DNA of 64,000 nt, taken from NCBI GenBank assembly GCA_002256115.1, contig NKIK01000025.1, forward strand, positions 1 through 64,000, in the 5' to 3' direction. Position numbers and translations under genes: made by a program. Under the pieces are notes generated by a model, which saw only the letters and a program-made list of their open reading frames with translations, was not told the origin of the DNA and ran no database searches. This document shows positions 63,662 through 64,000 of this stretch, piece by piece; the first letter of the stretch is position 1, and every line of letters begins with the position of its first letter. The stretch comes from Burkholderiales bacterium PBB3. GTDB lineage: Bacteria; Pseudomonadota; Gammaproteobacteria; Burkholderiales; Burkholderiaceae_C.

Positions 63662-64000
63662 ATGAGCGCCGCAGTTGCAGGGCAGGGCGCACTGGACCCA
63701 CGCACCCGCCTGCTGCTGGAAGGCCCCATCGTCCCCACGCTGTTGCGTCTGGGCGCGCCCATGGTGCTGGTGATGGTGGCGCAAGCCGCAGTAGGGTTGA
63801 TCGAGACCTGGTTTGTCGGCAAACTGGGCACCGATGCGCTGGCCGGCATGGCGCTGGTGTTTCCTGCAGTGATGCTGATGCAGATGATGTCGGCCGGTGC
63901 CATGGGCGGCGGCATTGCGTCGGCCATTGCCCGCGCTTTGGGCGCGCGCCGCCGGGACGATGCGAATGCGCTGGTGTTCCACGCGCTGGTCATCGCGTTG
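63662..64000 (+). CDS. MATE-family efflux transporter (partial, 5' part)
   Basis: The first 113 codons of a multidrug/toxin extrusion protein: GPIVPTLLRLGAPMVLVMVA, then ETWFVGKLGTDALAGMALVF and the GGGIASAIARALGARRRDDA loop are typical of the MATE N-terminal lobe. The gene runs off the window edge. It uses an H+ or Na+ gradient to export cationic compounds. The start ATG 63662 lies 61 bp after the MFS stop. Confidence 0.88.
   Translation, partial: MSAAVAGQGALDPRTRLLLEGPIVPTLLRLGAPMVLVMVAQAAVGLIETWFVGKLGTDALAGMALVFPAVMLMQMMSAGAMGGGIASAIARALGARRRDDANALVFHALVIAL

Overview
The window is high-GC bacterial DNA that reads as a betaproteobacterial chromosome, most likely family Comamonadaceae (Rhodoferax/Polaromonas-like). 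Support comes from the rpmB-rpmG pair, the ftsK-lolA order, the Entner-Doudoroff edd-eda pair, and dispersed copies of a GATAGTGCGGGAGCAGCT repeat of a kind seen in that family. The genus is inference; no rRNA gene is present to fix it. LAYOUT: 0.2-5.8 kb holds a periplasmic HtrA/Do protease, a Tat-type lipoprotein intradiol dioxygenase, a DUF1653 protein, a NOL1/NOP2/Sun RNA methyltransferase and a fatty-acid desaturase. 6.3-16.6 kb holds rpmG/rpmB, trxB, a Crp/Fnr regulator, ftsK, lolA, and a sensor kinase translationally coupled to an orphan solute-binding protein. 16.9-20.3 kb is a DNA-alkylation repair block (EamA transporter, ogt, Ada-AraC-AlkA fusion). 20.4-24.4 kb is an envelope block (phosphomannomutase, waaC, waaA) facing tolC, a PCMT-like gene and a TetR gene. 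27.3-32.9 kb holds msrA, a DUF3299/TonB-receptor locus, an AEC transporter and pdxH. 33.4-45.2 kb holds rhlE, an S9 peptidase, a DUF6172 gene, an ABC/FtsX-like exporter, a serralysin-like protease, an S41 peptidase and edd-eda. 45.3-57.5 kb is a decayed chromosomal integron. 57.6-64 kb returns to chromosomal genes (hicB, a DHFR-like reductase, small membrane proteins, gloA, a thioesterase, marR-MFS, a partial MATE transporter). INTEGRON: intI (minus strand) is broken twice. An IS66-family element (45659-48307, with an 8-bp target duplication) splits it after codon 45, and its C-terminal half is missing. A perfect LexA-type box overlaps its start codon, and an attI-like GTTAGCC core follows. 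About ten cassettes run on the plus strand, separated by recognisable attC sites. They carry mostly unknown-function proteins, a GNAT acetyltransferase, a BrnT/BrnA toxin-antitoxin pair, a lone CopG-type antitoxin and a MepA-like murein endopeptidase. An IS91-type element with a frameshifted tyrosine recombinase interrupts the array. FOLDBACK ELEMENTS: the least expected signal is a family of eight roughly 100-bp elements. Each has a conserved core (TGTCCCCCGC, small hairpin, GCTCCTCCTTTTACC) closed by long complementary arms. The arm sequence changes from locus to locus but stays self-complementary. Intergenic copies occur as three facing pairs. Single copies lie in frame inside waaA and inside the Ada-AlkA gene, where they add about 30 residues, as Rickettsia palindromic elements do.
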